A stretch of DNA of 64,000 nucleotides from Fibrobacterota bacterium (GCA_003165595.1 PLWQ01000031.1:31933-95932), one strand, 5' to 3'; shown: positions 42,520-51,288, counted from the stretch's first letter. The notes: a model not told the origin generated them from the sequence alone. Program-made: numbers and translations.

Positions 42520-42924
42520 CATCAATGAAGCTGATGGCGGAAGATGTCGACCCGGCAGGGCCACGCGTGCGACGCCGAATCAAGGCAAAGGCGGCATTGC
42601 GTCGCCTTCGTCGAGGCGATGTCGAATACGGGGTGCTGCAGCCCTTTCCGGCTCTCGAATTGTGCGGTGCAGGAATTGTCCGGTGATTTCAGCCGCGGAG
42701 CGGCACACCTTTGAGAAGGCGTTGCGGAAACGTGACGCTCGTAACGCGCAAGCGTTGCGCTTGGCGCACGTTTCCGCTGGAAGGGGTATGGGTGCAGATC
42801 GCCTCCCGCCGATTTCCGGCGGGAGGAAGCTACACCCTAGGGGAAACCGGCTACGGTTTCCCCACCACAAGCAATCTAAAGTGAAAAAACGAGGCAAACC
42901 AATACAATTTTCGTTGGAGGCATC
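42520..42924. other. Hairpin-rich spacer upstream of the heparinase-like gene
   Basis: 405 bases without a supported gene. Three perfect hairpins occur within 140 bases: GCGGAAACGTG/CACGTTTCCGC (42724-42734 and 42767-42777, with the small palindrome AACGC-GCAA-GCGTT inside), CCTCCCGCCG/CGGCGGGAGG (42802-42826) and GGGGAAACCG/CGGTTTCCCC (42840-42863). No T-runs follow, so simple terminators are unlikely. It may be a structured leader RNA for the next gene, or a repeat element. Confidence 0.5.
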
Positions 42925-45729
42925 ATGACTGCTCGCACACTGCTTGAGTTTAGTTTCCTCGCAATCGTCGCAACAACCTCAAGTGCCCTTGCGGCTACAC
43001 ATCCGGTTCTGCTTACTCCCGACCGCCTTGCAACCCTTTCCGCTGGCGGCAGCGAGTGGAATGCGATTAAACACTACTGCGACGACAGCCTGAACCTGGT
43101 GATAGGACCGGACTATGCCGGCTGGGGATGGCGCACCGCAGTAGAGAATTTCAGCGAAGCCTATGTGGTGACCTTGCCCAAAGACCCGGCGCTTGCCGCG
43201 AAATACGGGAAGAAGGCGCTCGCGATGATGAAGGTGCTTGCCCGCCATCACAATTACGGCGGCCCCGATTGCGGCCAGCTGATAGGGCTTGGCGACGGAT
43301 CGACAAAATCGTTTGCACTGCCCATGACCCCCATGACGGGAACAACGATCACCGTTCTCACGGCGCCGGTGACGGACACGGCGCTCACCTACACCGGCAA
43401 CGCGGTGCAACTGGACCACTTTGACCCGATTGTCAAGATCAGCAACACGGCCGGCGGCCCTGGCGACTACGCTCCCTCCGCCTACAAACTCCTGTACCGC
43501 GACAGCCTTTCCATCTTCGTGCTCACGTGGCCCGGCAGCAGTCATCCGTCAACGGGCGCCACGTATCACGTGTTCATGACGAACGGCACGGGGACCGAAG
43601 TGCCGTCAGGCCAATTCTCTGTTGCCAACAACAGCGTCGTTTTTACATCCGCCCCTGCCGCAAATCAAGCTGTGTTCGCGCGGTACATCGCCGACAACTA
43701 CGATCAAACCGGCAACTTTCTCGGCGGGTATTCGTCGGTGACGCCGGACGGCCCGGGTTACCAGATGCGAACCTTTTGCCCCGGCCTGGCCTACGGCTTC
43801 GACCTGATGTATAGCGATGCGGATTTCACCGCTGCCCTCAAGGCCGAGTTCGACACAGTGCTTAACCAGGAAATCGACTGGTACTCGTCGTACGGGTACG
43901 AACACGACGGCGACTTGGGCAACTACTTCATCCGCGGCTACCTCACGGGAGTCATGTTTACGGGCTACGGCACCGACGGCGCCAACAGCCGTAGCGCCGG
44001 ATTCAAAGTATTGGCGGACACCTGCATTGGCCGCACCTTTAGCAAGCTCGACCAGAAGCTGCCGGGAGGTTACGGCCCGCAGGGTCAATATGCCAACGGC
44101 ACGGCAGGCGACGTGCTCCAGACGTTTACCATTTATCAAAGCCTCACGGGCGTGGATCTGCTGTCCAAACTGGAATGGACGTCCAACATTATTCCGGCAA
44201 CAATCCACGGAACAAAGCCGGACCGCGCCACCTTCTACGACGGCGGTGACTGGAGTGACCTTCCGGCAACGCCGCTTACCGGGCTTGTTGACGCGTTTCT
44301 CACCTACCTTCCCAATCACCCAATGGCGCCCTATGCCCGCCAACTCCTCAACGACATGGGGACGGCCGACAGCTTTCCCGGAGTGACGAAGGACTACAAG
44401 ACGGTCTTCCCTTCCGCTTATTTGGCAAAAGTGTCCGGACCAATGTATGCGAGGTCCGACTGGGGAACAAGCGCGGTGTGGGTGAGCCTCGCCGCGGGAG
44501 AAATAGTAATGGACCACCAGCATTACGACCAGGGCCACATCACCATCCAGCGCGGCGCGGACTATCTGCTGGTTGACGGAGGAGGATACGGCGAATACAC
44601 CACCGACAAGCACAACACGCTGCTCTTTGACGACAGGGGGGCGGGAGACATTTCAACGTATCCGCCGGGCCAGGGAGCATGGGGATTCAACAGCGTTTCC
44701 ATAAAACGCTTTGAGCCTGCGTCCGGGTACGTATACGGCCTTGCCGATTTTACCCGGTCCTATGCACAGGCGCATGACGGCATCGCAAACTCCGTGAAGA
44801 CCGCTGTACGGTCGGTTGTGTATGTTCGGCCCGGCATGTATGTAGTGCACGACCGCGCACAGACCTTCAACGCAAATGTGAAGAAAATATTCAACTGCAA
44901 TTTCGGCAGCACGCTCGCACAGAGCGGCGGCGTGTGGAAGACAGCGGTCGGCGCCAGTACGCTGTTCATGAAATCGCTTGAACCGGGCACTCCCCAGCCC
45001 ACGATCACCGCTATTGCAAACGAACCACTTGCCAAAAGCAACTATCAGGAACTGCTTGCCGGCCAGGCAAACAGCGATTTCCTGCACGTGTTCGAGGCCG
45101 GGGCGTCAACGCAGGCGTCTATGACGCCGTGTTCCTACCTTGACGCGGGAACAAGCGAAGGCGTGGAACTGAAACTTGCGGATTCCGCGTGGGTTGTACT
45201 GTTCGCCAAGACAGACAGCATCGTGGCAAATCAGGTCGCCTATGCCTATCACGGCACGGGTCCGCAGCGGCACGTGATTGCCGACCTTGCTCCGCAGGCA
45301 AGCTATGCCGTACGAGTTGTCAGCAAAGGACAAATGGTATACGGCGACAGCTCTCATAGTGCCTCCGATAACGGCATAGCAACCTTTGCATTTTCGTCGG
45401 CAGATTCCGGGACGGTCACGTTTGTGCCGGGCAAGGTGCCGGTTGTCAATGGAATCGTCTTGTCACGAGGCAAACCGGGCGAACCGGCGGTGCGCATGAC
45501 CGGCAGAGTCCTTTCGATTTCGATGGACCTGGCAGCGGGTTCGAACGTGAACGTTTCGCTGTACGATTGCGCCGGGAGAAAAATAGTCACCATTGTCGAT
45601 GCACTGCTGGGCGCCGGAACACGAACAATCCGGCAGGATTTGTCGCGGGTGCTTTGCGCGGGAACCTTTGTGGTGCGGCTCAGGGCGGGTAATCGTGAGA
45701 GCACTTTCAGAGTGGTTGCGGGAATGTAA
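42925..45729 (+). CDS. Exported heparinase II/III-type polysaccharide lyase with sorting domain
   Basis: 934 residues; a GGAGG site precedes the ATG. The signal peptide ends SSALA. An alpha/alpha-toroid N-terminal domain (LAARHHNYGGPDCGQL-type VLARHHNYGGPD) is interrupted at about 115-255 by a beta-rich insert (GDGSTKSFALPMTPMTG ... AAPAANQAVFARYIADN). The Hepar_II_III core follows (MARSDWGTSAVWVSL-type YARSDWGTSAVWVSLAAGE, DHQHYDQGHITIQRGADYLL, DGGGYGEYTTDKHNTLLFDD), with His and Tyr catalytic candidates. A sorting domain ends the protein (VNVSLYDCAGRKIVTIV ... AGTFVVRLRAGN). Expected to cleave uronic-acid polymers such as alginate or heparin-like chains. Confidence 0.85.
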   Translation: MTARTLLEFSFLAIVATTSSALAATHPVLLTPDRLATLSAGGSEWNAIKHYCDDSLNLVIGPDYAGWGWRTAVENFSEAYVVTLPKDPALAAKYGKKALAMMKVLARHHNYGGPDCGQLIGLGDGSTKSFALPMTPMTGTTITVLTAPVTDTALTYTGNAVQLDHFDPIVKISNTAGGPGDYAPSAYKLLYRDSLSIFVLTWPGSSHPSTGATYHVFMTNGTGTEVPSGQFSVANNSVVFTSAPAANQAVFARYIADNYDQTGNFLGGYSSVTPDGPGYQMRTFCPGLAYGFDLMYSDADFTAALKAEFDTVLNQEIDWYSSYGYEHDGDLGNYFIRGYLTGVMFTGYGTDGANSRSAGFKVLADTCIGRTFSKLDQKLPGGYGPQGQYANGTAGDVLQTFTIYQSLTGVDLLSKLEWTSNIIPATIHGTKPDRATFYDGGDWSDLPATPLTGLVDAFLTYLPNHPMAPYARQLLNDMGTADSFPGVTKDYKTVFPSAYLAKVSGPMYARSDWGTSAVWVSLAAGEIVMDHQHYDQGHITIQRGADYLLVDGGGYGEYTTDKHNTLLFDDRGAGDISTYPPGQGAWGFNSVSIKRFEPASGYVYGLADFTRSYAQAHDGIANSVKTAVRSVVYVRPGMYVVHDRAQTFNANVKKIFNCNFGSTLAQSGGVWKTAVGASTLFMKSLEPGTPQPTITAIANEPLAKSNYQELLAGQANSDFLHVFEAGASTQASMTPCSYLDAGTSEGVELKLADSAWVVLFAKTDSIVANQVAYAYHGTGPQRHVIADLAPQASYAVRVVSKGQMVYGDSSHSASDNGIATFAFSSADSGTVTFVPGKVPVVNGIVLSRGKPGEPAVRMTGRVLSISMDLAAGSNVNVSLYDCAGRKIVTIVDALLGAGTRTIRQDLSRVLCAGTFVVRLRAGNRESTFRVVAGM

Positions 45730-45786
45730 CTGCGAGCCGATGAGAAAAGGATCAAAAGCAGGATGTCACTAATGGGAGAAATGATT

Positions 45787-47040
45787 ATGGGCAACATCAC
45801 AATTGTTTCAAGGTTTATTCCCCTTGCGCTTTTCGTAATCTGCGGCAATTCCATGACCTCGGCTGCCGGTGAGAAATTCCTGGGGTGCTGTTATACGCCT
45901 CAAAGCAATCCCGTGTACGAAGCCAAATTTAAAGATCTTTTCACCATGGTAGTGCCCGAAAATGCGGGTAAATGGGACGAAGTGGAGGATACCCGCGGCG
46001 TGTTTACCTGGGGTGACTTCGACAAAATGGCGGCCATGGCCGCAAGCGGCACCATGATTCTCAAGGAGCACACGTTTGTGTGGGGTTCGGGGTCGGGACA
46101 GCCGCCGTGGCTTGGCGGCATTACAAATGCCGATACGGTCAAGGCGCTCGTGCGCGATTGGATGAGTCACGTGCTCACCCGCTATCCCCAGGTTCAATTG
46201 ATAGACGTGGTGAACGAATTTCTCCACGCTCCCGCACAGTTCCGCCAGTATCTGGGCGGGTACGGGACAACGGGGTTCGATTGGATTGTCTGGTGCTATC
46301 AAACGGCGCGCGATCTTGCCCCGAACGCTAAACTCATTCTAAACGAATACAATCTTTTGCGGAACGAGTATGGCGATATCAACACCGTGCTCACTGTCGG
46401 TCGCCTGCTCAAGTCGCGCGGACTTATTGACGGCCTCGGCGAACAGGGACACAACATCGATACCCTGCCTGCCTCCTTGATCAAACAGAGCCTGGATTCC
46501 CTGTCCACGCTCGGCGTGCCTGTTTACATTACGGAACTGGATCTGGGCTCCCCGGATTTTGTGGCCAACGACAGCGCGCAGTTGAAGACATACCAACGCA
46601 TCTTTCCCAGCTTGTGGGAGCATCCGAATGTGGCCGGAATCAGTCTGTGGGGATTTTTTGAGGGAAACATGTACCGCAGCGATGCCTACCTGGTGCGAAC
46701 CGACGGCAGCGAACGGCCCGCCCTCACGTGGCTCCGGGGCTATCTGTCAAGCCACGCCACATCGCTCGATCCGGATGTGCGGACGGCACATTTGGCGGGT
46801 GGCAACCGGCTCTCGGTTTTTCCCAATCCAAGCCGCGGACGCATCACGATTTCCCTCCCTGGACAGGGTTTGGCTCAGGCGATAATCTTCAGACTAACAG
46901 GACAAAGAATGTATTCGGAATACTTTGCACGAGAGAAGGATTTAAAAATCAACATGGCCGGCTTTCCCAATGGACAGTACATTCTGCAAACCATAGCCGG
47001 CGGCAGGGTAGAGCCGCACATTGTGTACCTTATCCGCTAG
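45787..47040 (+). CDS. Exported GH10 endo-xylanase with sorting domain
   Basis: 417 residues from the ATG at 45787, chosen because GGGAG lies 8 bases upstream and the signal peptide (SRFIPLALFVICGNSMTSA) begins there; in-frame ATGs at 45763-45781 are alternatives. GH10 features are intact: FTMVVPENAGKWDEVEDTRG, LKEHTFVWGSG, the acid/base E144 in DVVNEFLHAP, LILNEYNLL, GLGEQGHNI, and the nucleophile E250 in VYITELDLGS. ISLWGFFEGNMYRSDAYLV follows. The C-terminus (ITISLPGQGLAQAIIF ... PNGQYILQTIAGG) is a sorting domain. It cleaves xylan chains outside the cell. Confidence 0.93.
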   Translation: MGNITIVSRFIPLALFVICGNSMTSAAGEKFLGCCYTPQSNPVYEAKFKDLFTMVVPENAGKWDEVEDTRGVFTWGDFDKMAAMAASGTMILKEHTFVWGSGSGQPPWLGGITNADTVKALVRDWMSHVLTRYPQVQLIDVVNEFLHAPAQFRQYLGGYGTTGFDWIVWCYQTARDLAPNAKLILNEYNLLRNEYGDINTVLTVGRLLKSRGLIDGLGEQGHNIDTLPASLIKQSLDSLSTLGVPVYITELDLGSPDFVANDSAQLKTYQRIFPSLWEHPNVAGISLWGFFEGNMYRSDAYLVRTDGSERPALTWLRGYLSSHATSLDPDVRTAHLAGGNRLSVFPNPSRGRITISLPGQGLAQAIIFRLTGQRMYSEYFAREKDLKINMAGFPNGQYILQTIAGGRVEPHIVYLIR

Positions 47041-47167
47041 ATCGGTCTTTGGCGCCATCGGCGCAAAGGACCCTGAGCCCGATGCGGAGCGTAAACGGAG
47101 ACCGACCCGATGCGCGTCTGCAGGGGGGAACGCCCAAATCTTCAATTCAACGTGGCGGTAATTGCCG

Positions 47168-49048
47168 TTATCTCCCCATGACCACTCGCTTGACAAGTCG
47201 CGAATCACCCGATTCTACTTTCAGCAAATATGTTCCCGCCGAAAGCGGTTTGCTTATCCATTCCGCGGCGCCTCCCGGAACAATGGGGCTGCGAAGAAGC
47301 GGCGGTGCGGCGCGGCCGGAGACGGTGAGGAGCGTGGCGGTCGGAACTTTGTCCCCTGCGGAAAGGAACCGGACGGCAATCCTGTGTCGCGACAATTCGC
47401 AGACAGTTAAGGTCGGTTGCGCAGGTCGAGCGGGCGACACCTTCACCGCCGCCGGCCCGCCTACGATTGATTTCATTGCCGCGTACTTGTAATTGCGGTT
47501 CGGGAACGCGATGTCGTCGGTGAGGCCCCAGCAGCCGTACCTGCTGTAGCTTGAACTCAGGGAAAACTGCATGGCAAGCGTTCCGCCGAGCGCGAGAAAC
47601 GCGGTGTCGTAGTTGTACTTCATCAATTCACCCATTTCGATATCGCGTTCAGCAAGAATGCGGTTTGCAACGTTTACCGTGCTGCCGCCGCCGTGATCCG
47701 GCCCGCCCTCGTAAGACACATATCCGCCGGCAAGGTTCCACGACTTCGCCGCCGCGATCCACTGCTTGCGTCCGGCATCGTTCACGCCTCCTGTTTCGTC
47801 AATCTGGCTCTTGATGTCGTCGTGTCCGGCGGAAAGGATCTGGGCGGGGCCGGCGGTACTGTCCGGGGTTCCGCTGAAATATGTCTGGCAGCCTATCGCA
47901 TAAATAAATTTGCTCGGCGCGCCAAAGGCCGAATCGACATACTGCAGCATCGGTACCACCCACCACTTGAGCATGGGCTTGTGGCTGCACAGGACCACAC
48001 GGACGCGGTTGTTGAGCCCGCCGGCCCCAAACACGCTGTCGAACGTCATTGCGAGCGACACGGTGCGGCGCGCATGGTTCTGGTGTTCGGTGATGCCGAG
48101 CGCCTTGGCCCACGCCTGGTTGTAGCTGCTTTGGCCGAAACCCGGCGCCGTGTTCCACACCTCGTTGCTGCTTTCCACATACAGGTTGAGGTCGGACTTG
48201 AGAGAGTCTTTGAACAACTGTGCGAGGTTGCGCACATACCCTGCGTCGGCCGAAATGGGCACGTTGATCCACGCGTCTTTGTGGACAGCATTGGCGATCT
48301 GAATAACGTATTCCCATGCGCCGCCGTCGGTCTTGCCGATCGGGGCGATGGGCGGCTGGCCCGCATCGGCAATATGCTTGCGCCTGGCCCAGGCCGTTGT
48401 GCCCGGATACGCCGGGTCCATGCCGTTTGTGCCTGTAAAGACCATAAACCGGATGGCGGAGAAATTGATGCCTGAGAGCGCTCCCAGAAACGCCGAGGTG
48501 AAGGTTGCGGACGTGTTGAGCGGATAGCCCGGGTACAGCATCCTGAAATTTGTGAATCCGCTGCCTGTCGCGCTTGCCAAGGTGCGCTTTGTATTTGTAA
48601 ATCCAAGCTCGATGAATCCGCCGCCGGGCGCCGGCGCATCGGTAATGACAAAATCAAACGTCGAAACGTTAGTCGCTGAATCGTACAATGCGTTCTGCAC
48701 CGTTCCCTGGCCTGCGCTGCTCACTGTTGCGCGGCCGGTGAGACAGCACTTGTATGTTCCACGCAAATCCAGGTGATACGACGCCGGGTCGTCGACCGTG
48801 CCTGCCCACTCGGCAACGGGCCGCAGATCCAGCACGAAATTCGCGTCCGTCTTGGGCCAGCCGTTGGAATCCACGTCGCCGGCGGTGAGATCCGCGCCGG
48901 TGCTTGCCTTTGTCCAGCGGTAGTTTTCCTTCACAATATCAACAAACGTGCCGCCGCGCTCGGGCAGGCCTATGTTGATGCCCAATTGGCCGGCCGGGCA
49001 CCACGAGGCGGCAATCAGCAGGAAAAAGCCGGTACGAATGACATTCAC
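47168..49048 (-). CDS. Exported clan-A-like glycoside hydrolase of undefined family, with sorting domain
   Basis: 626 residues from a GTG at 49048; a perfect AAGGAGGT 5 bases upstream decides this over the ATG at 49075. The signal peptide is RTGFFLLIAASWCPAGQ. The first 170 residues are a beta-rich domain (DLRPVAEWAGTVDDPASYHL). The barrel shows INFSAIRFMVFTGTNG, DAWINVPISADAGYV, YVESSNEVWN (E296, probable acid/base) and GGYVSYEGGPDHGGG (E447, probable nucleophile). This spacing and pattern resemble proteins often annotated as cellulose-binding. A sorting domain ends it (RIAVRFLSAGDKVPTATLL ... AGTYLLKVESGD). Substrate unknown. Confidence 0.8.
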   Translation of the reverse strand: MNVIRTGFFLLIAASWCPAGQLGINIGLPERGGTFVDIVKENYRWTKASTGADLTAGDVDSNGWPKTDANFVLDLRPVAEWAGTVDDPASYHLDLRGTYKCCLTGRATVSSAGQGTVQNALYDSATNVSTFDFVITDAPAPGGGFIELGFTNTKRTLASATGSGFTNFRMLYPGYPLNTSATFTSAFLGALSGINFSAIRFMVFTGTNGMDPAYPGTTAWARRKHIADAGQPPIAPIGKTDGGAWEYVIQIANAVHKDAWINVPISADAGYVRNLAQLFKDSLKSDLNLYVESSNEVWNTAPGFGQSSYNQAWAKALGITEHQNHARRTVSLAMTFDSVFGAGGLNNRVRVVLCSHKPMLKWWVVPMLQYVDSAFGAPSKFIYAIGCQTYFSGTPDSTAGPAQILSAGHDDIKSQIDETGGVNDAGRKQWIAAAKSWNLAGGYVSYEGGPDHGGGSTVNVANRILAERDIEMGELMKYNYDTAFLALGGTLAMQFSLSSSYSRYGCWGLTDDIAFPNRNYKYAAMKSIVGGPAAVKVSPARPAQPTLTVCELSRHRIAVRFLSAGDKVPTATLLTVSGRAAPPLLRSPIVPGGAAEWISKPLSAGTYLLKVESGDSRLVKRVVMGR

Positions 49049-49079
49049 GGTAGACCTCCTTGCGGCACATGTCAAGAAA

Positions 49080-49112
49080 AAGTCACCACAGAGACACAGA
49101 GGACACAGAGAA
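49080..49112. repeat. Fragment of a CACAGAG-type repeat arm
   Basis: The sequence GTCACCACAGAGACACAGAG, then GACACAGAGAAAG, has the same stepped shape as the MITE arms at 5538 and 7192 but with different bases. It is a well-known type of short repeat arm. No partner arm was seen within 200 bases. Confidence 0.5.
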
Positions 49113-49178
49113 AGCGAATCGAGACTCGAAAGGCTGGTGTCAACCTCGTTCTTCCAACTTTGTTACTTTGTCACTCTT

Positions 49179-49586
49179 TCACTTTCTTCCCACCTCGGCC
49201 CGTTTGCCCTTTATCCATACCGCATACTGCGAGTCGCTTGTCTCGCTATGCTCCATGAGCCAGCCAGTGAGAAATATCCTGAGCGCGGCCGGGTTGAGTG
49301 AGCCTGTTTCGAAATCGTTCTGGAATTGTACGAACCGGCCGCAGGCGAGCTCATGGTCCGACTGGTGCTGCGCAAACCCCGGGAACCCATACCGCCGCAT
49401 GAGCAATTCTTCACTCTCGAAATGAAAGGAAATGTATCGCTCGATTTCGCTGATAAGCGCGGCCATCGATTCGCGGTTTGTTGCGTGCGGAGCCTGTTCT
49501 ATCTCGTCGAACAGCGAGTACAAATAGTCGTGCTGCGCGTCCATTTCGGGTAGGCCGAGGATAAACCGGGGCGAGGCGTCGGGCAT
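49179..49586 (-). CDS. Bacteriohemerythrin
   Basis: 135 residues; AAAGGAG precedes the ATG. The di-iron ligands are in place: H19 in MDAQHDYL, H54 and E58 in SFHFESEEL, H73 and H77 in FAQHQSDHE, and the H and D of MEHSETSDSQYAVW near the end. It is a single four-helix hemerythrin domain that would bind oxygen in the cytoplasm. In an organism with a Bat operon, which is linked to oxygen tolerance, this fits an anaerobe or microaerophile facing oxygen. It is a monocistronic gene. Confidence 0.93.
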   Translation of the reverse strand: MPDASPRFILGLPEMDAQHDYLYSLFDEIEQAPHATNRESMAALISEIERYISFHFESEELLMRRYGFPGFAQHQSDHELACGRFVQFQNDFETGSLNPAALRIFLTGWLMEHSETSDSQYAVWIKGKRAEVGRK

Positions 49587-49690
49587 GGGGCAGAGCTCCT
49601 TTGGGGACTATGATAATATAAGGAATGGGTCGCTCGGATGCCGAGGAAACAAGGAGAGATGTTGGGTCGTTATTCATCAAGAGAGTGGGC

Positions 49691-49847
49691 GTTCCCCGGC
49701 CGAAGGCCGGGTCGGTTCTCCTTCCCGCTCGGCCGTTCGGCCTCGTTGCCGGTCCGCCCTAGCCGCCTTCGGCGAGGGTCGGCCGGCAATGCGCTCTGGC
49801 GCCCGTCCAGTTGCCCCTAACGCGGGGCAGAAGAGTTTTGCCACAGT
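49691..49847 (-). repeat. Dispersed GC-rich repeat family R1, copy B
   Basis: Read on the minus strand it has TGTGGCAAAACTCTTCTGCC, GCGTTAG, AACTGGACGGG, CAGAGCGC, GGCCGACC, CGAAGGCG and ACGAGGCCGA in the order of copy C. It lies in the spacer 49587-49908, which has no gene. Confidence 0.65.
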
Positions 49848-49908
49848 CGCCGGTATTGTCAAATGCAACTTGACGACCACGTGTTACCGTTTGTTGACGA
49901 ATAAGATC

Positions 49909-50283
49909 CTACCCGATCGTGCCCCATCTGCCCACTGCCACGAACAGGGCCAATGCCAGCAAAACCGCATTCATCGGTACAACCTGGTATTCCTTGCGCG
50001 GCACATGAACGGTGAGGATCGCAAGCAGTTGAACAATCGTCAAGCCCAAAGCCGCCAGGAACGTGAGCCAGGGGAGAATACCCATGATCATGGGAACCAC
50101 CAGCCCGACTGCACCGAGCAATTCCGACACGCCGATAAAACGTAAGAATCCGGTTGGGCGATCATGCGCCCACGCCGACATTTTGTTCTCTTTGTATTTG
50201 GCGGTCTGAAAGGTTTTCATGGTCCCGGCCATCAGATACATTGCCGCAAGAAGGCCTTGAACGATCCAAAGTGCGATGTTCAT
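49909..50283 (-). CDS. DoxX-like small membrane protein
   Basis: 124 residues from the ATG at 50283, preceded by AAGGAG. Four membrane helices fill most of the protein: ALWIVQGLLAAMYLMAG, FLRFIGVSELLGAVGLV, ILPWLTFLAALGLTIVQLLA and MNAVLLALALFVAVG. The conserved Gly-rich start (GLLAAMYLMAGTMK) and FIGVSELLGAVGL are typical of the DoxX/DoxD superfamily of small inner-membrane proteins. Their function is mostly unknown; some relate to oxidative stress. It is alone between the R1 repeat and a gene-free spacer. Confidence 0.88.
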   Translation of the reverse strand: MNIALWIVQGLLAAMYLMAGTMKTFQTAKYKENKMSAWAHDRPTGFLRFIGVSELLGAVGLVVPMIMGILPWLTFLAALGLTIVQLLAILTVHVPRKEYQVVPMNAVLLALALFVAVGRWGTIG

Positions 50284-50705
50284 GCACAAGCTCCTTTCGG
50301 TTGGGAGAAGTATTCGACTGTTTATCAAGTACGGTTCAATCTGGACGCAAATGTAGGGCCATTGCCCCTTTGTGGGCTGATGAACGCCTGTCGGCATTTT
50401 CGTTTTTGATTTTAAGAATTGACTTCTCGTTTTTGGGAAAAGTTGCAAAGACGAAATGGTCCGGCTGTACTCAGAGGGTGCCGATGGCCGCTCGTGCGGG
50501 TTCGCCTATGGCGATGGTCATTTACTGGAAAGCGTCAACAATGCGTTGTTCCCCGCGAGCGCGGGGATGAACCGTATACGTGTCGATCCGGCGACAATAC
50601 AGATATCAAGAATTAGATGTATTGGTTCTCTCTCAATCAGTGTAATCTCACTAATCACTGTCAATCAGTGGTTCAGACAATCTTCAGCGGCAGGGTTGCT
50701 GCAAT
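50284..50705. other. Gene-free spacer with a lone CRISPR-type repeat
   Basis: 422 bases between doxX-like and hicA remnants. It contains the repeat at 50546-50574 and a pair of TCAATCAGTG direct repeats near 50633 and 50661, the second forming CACTG-TCAAT-CAGTG. No gene is supported. Confidence 0.5.
50546..50574 (+). CRISPR. Solitary type I-E-like CRISPR repeat
   Basis: The 29 bases have the type I-E shape: GTTCCCCGCG-like start, the palindromic core CCCCGCGAGCGCGGGG (50551-50566) and the end ATGAACCG (50567-50574). The frame across it translates as FPASAGMNR, which I know as a common spurious product of I-E arrays. No second intact repeat occurs one unit (about 61 bases) away on either side, and no cas gene is in the window. 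A degraded GGCCGCTCGTGCGGGTTCG lies 65 bases upstream. It may be an array relic. Confidence 0.6.
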
Positions 50706-50932
50706 TTATCGATGGGCTTCAAACTCTTCGGAGGTCAGGTGATCTCGTTTGAGGATGCTGTGAAGCGTCCCGGTTGCGACTTCCTTGTGCATGGGAACTA
50801 CGCAACCCACGGCACCTTGGGATTAATTTTCTTCATGACGACATGGCTGCCGCGCTGCCGGGCCTGGGAAAATCCGAATTTCTGCAAAATCTTGACAATC
50901 TCTGCGCCCGAAAGCTTGGGAAGCTTAGGCAT
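50706..50932 (-). pseudogene. hicA: Frameshifted HicA mRNA interferase toxin
   Basis: The ATG at 50932 overlaps the hicB stop by 8 bases. Translation gives KLSGAEIVKILQKFGFSQ, then RQRGSHVVMKKI with the catalytic His, as in HicA, but meets a stop after PKVPWVA. Reading in the next frame restores the rest, CVVPMHKEVATGTLHSILKR then DHLTSEEFEAHR, to the stop at 50706. One base is therefore lost or gained near 50800-50812. The toxin is most likely dead, unless this is a sequencing error. Confidence 0.75.
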
Positions 50933-51134
50933 ACTTCGCCTCAAAGGTTGTCATGATCGTGCGGTCAATCTTCGGCTTGGGGAACTCCTCAAGATAGATC
51001 TCGGTCGCTTCCTTGAGATTGGCAATGGCCTCTTCGATGGTGGGACCCTGGCTTGCGCTGCCCACTTCGGGACATTCAGCGACGAACAAATCTTCTTCCT
51101 TATGGATGACTGCGGTAAAGGTATGCGATGTCAT
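50925..51134 (-). CDS. hicB: HicB-family antitoxin
   Basis: 69 residues with the HicB fold pattern: TFTAVIHKEEDLFVAECPEV, GSASQGPTIEEAIANLKEAT and EIYLEEFPKPKI. It is a short form without the C-terminal DNA-binding domain. It precedes the frameshifted hicA with an 8-base overlap, the usual coupling (here in the order B-A). An AAGGAAGG-like site lies before the ATG. As the toxin is broken, the antitoxin may remain as a relic. Confidence 0.88.
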   Translation of the reverse strand: MTSHTFTAVIHKEEDLFVAECPEVGSASQGPTIEEAIANLKEATEIYLEEFPKPKIDRTIMTTFEAKYA

Positions 51135-51288
51135 GGCGGACCTTCCTTTTTGTCAGGATTCCGCAGCGTCGAAAAGATAGAAACTCTTAGACCAATTGCC
51201 TTTTCCAAAATATGCACCGGGAAAAATGATTGTACCATGTTTTTATTCCGATCCATTTGTTTGGTCGTAATCGTGCAAACACCCGCCA

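Noticed and set aside
50285..50705. A full CRISPR array
   Set aside because: Only one intact repeat was found. The degraded match 65 bases upstream is too weak to count as a second.
50456..50752. 98-codon plus-strand frame across the CRISPR-type repeat
   Set aside because: FPASAGMNR is the typical false product of type I-E repeats, and there is no ribosome binding site or domain.
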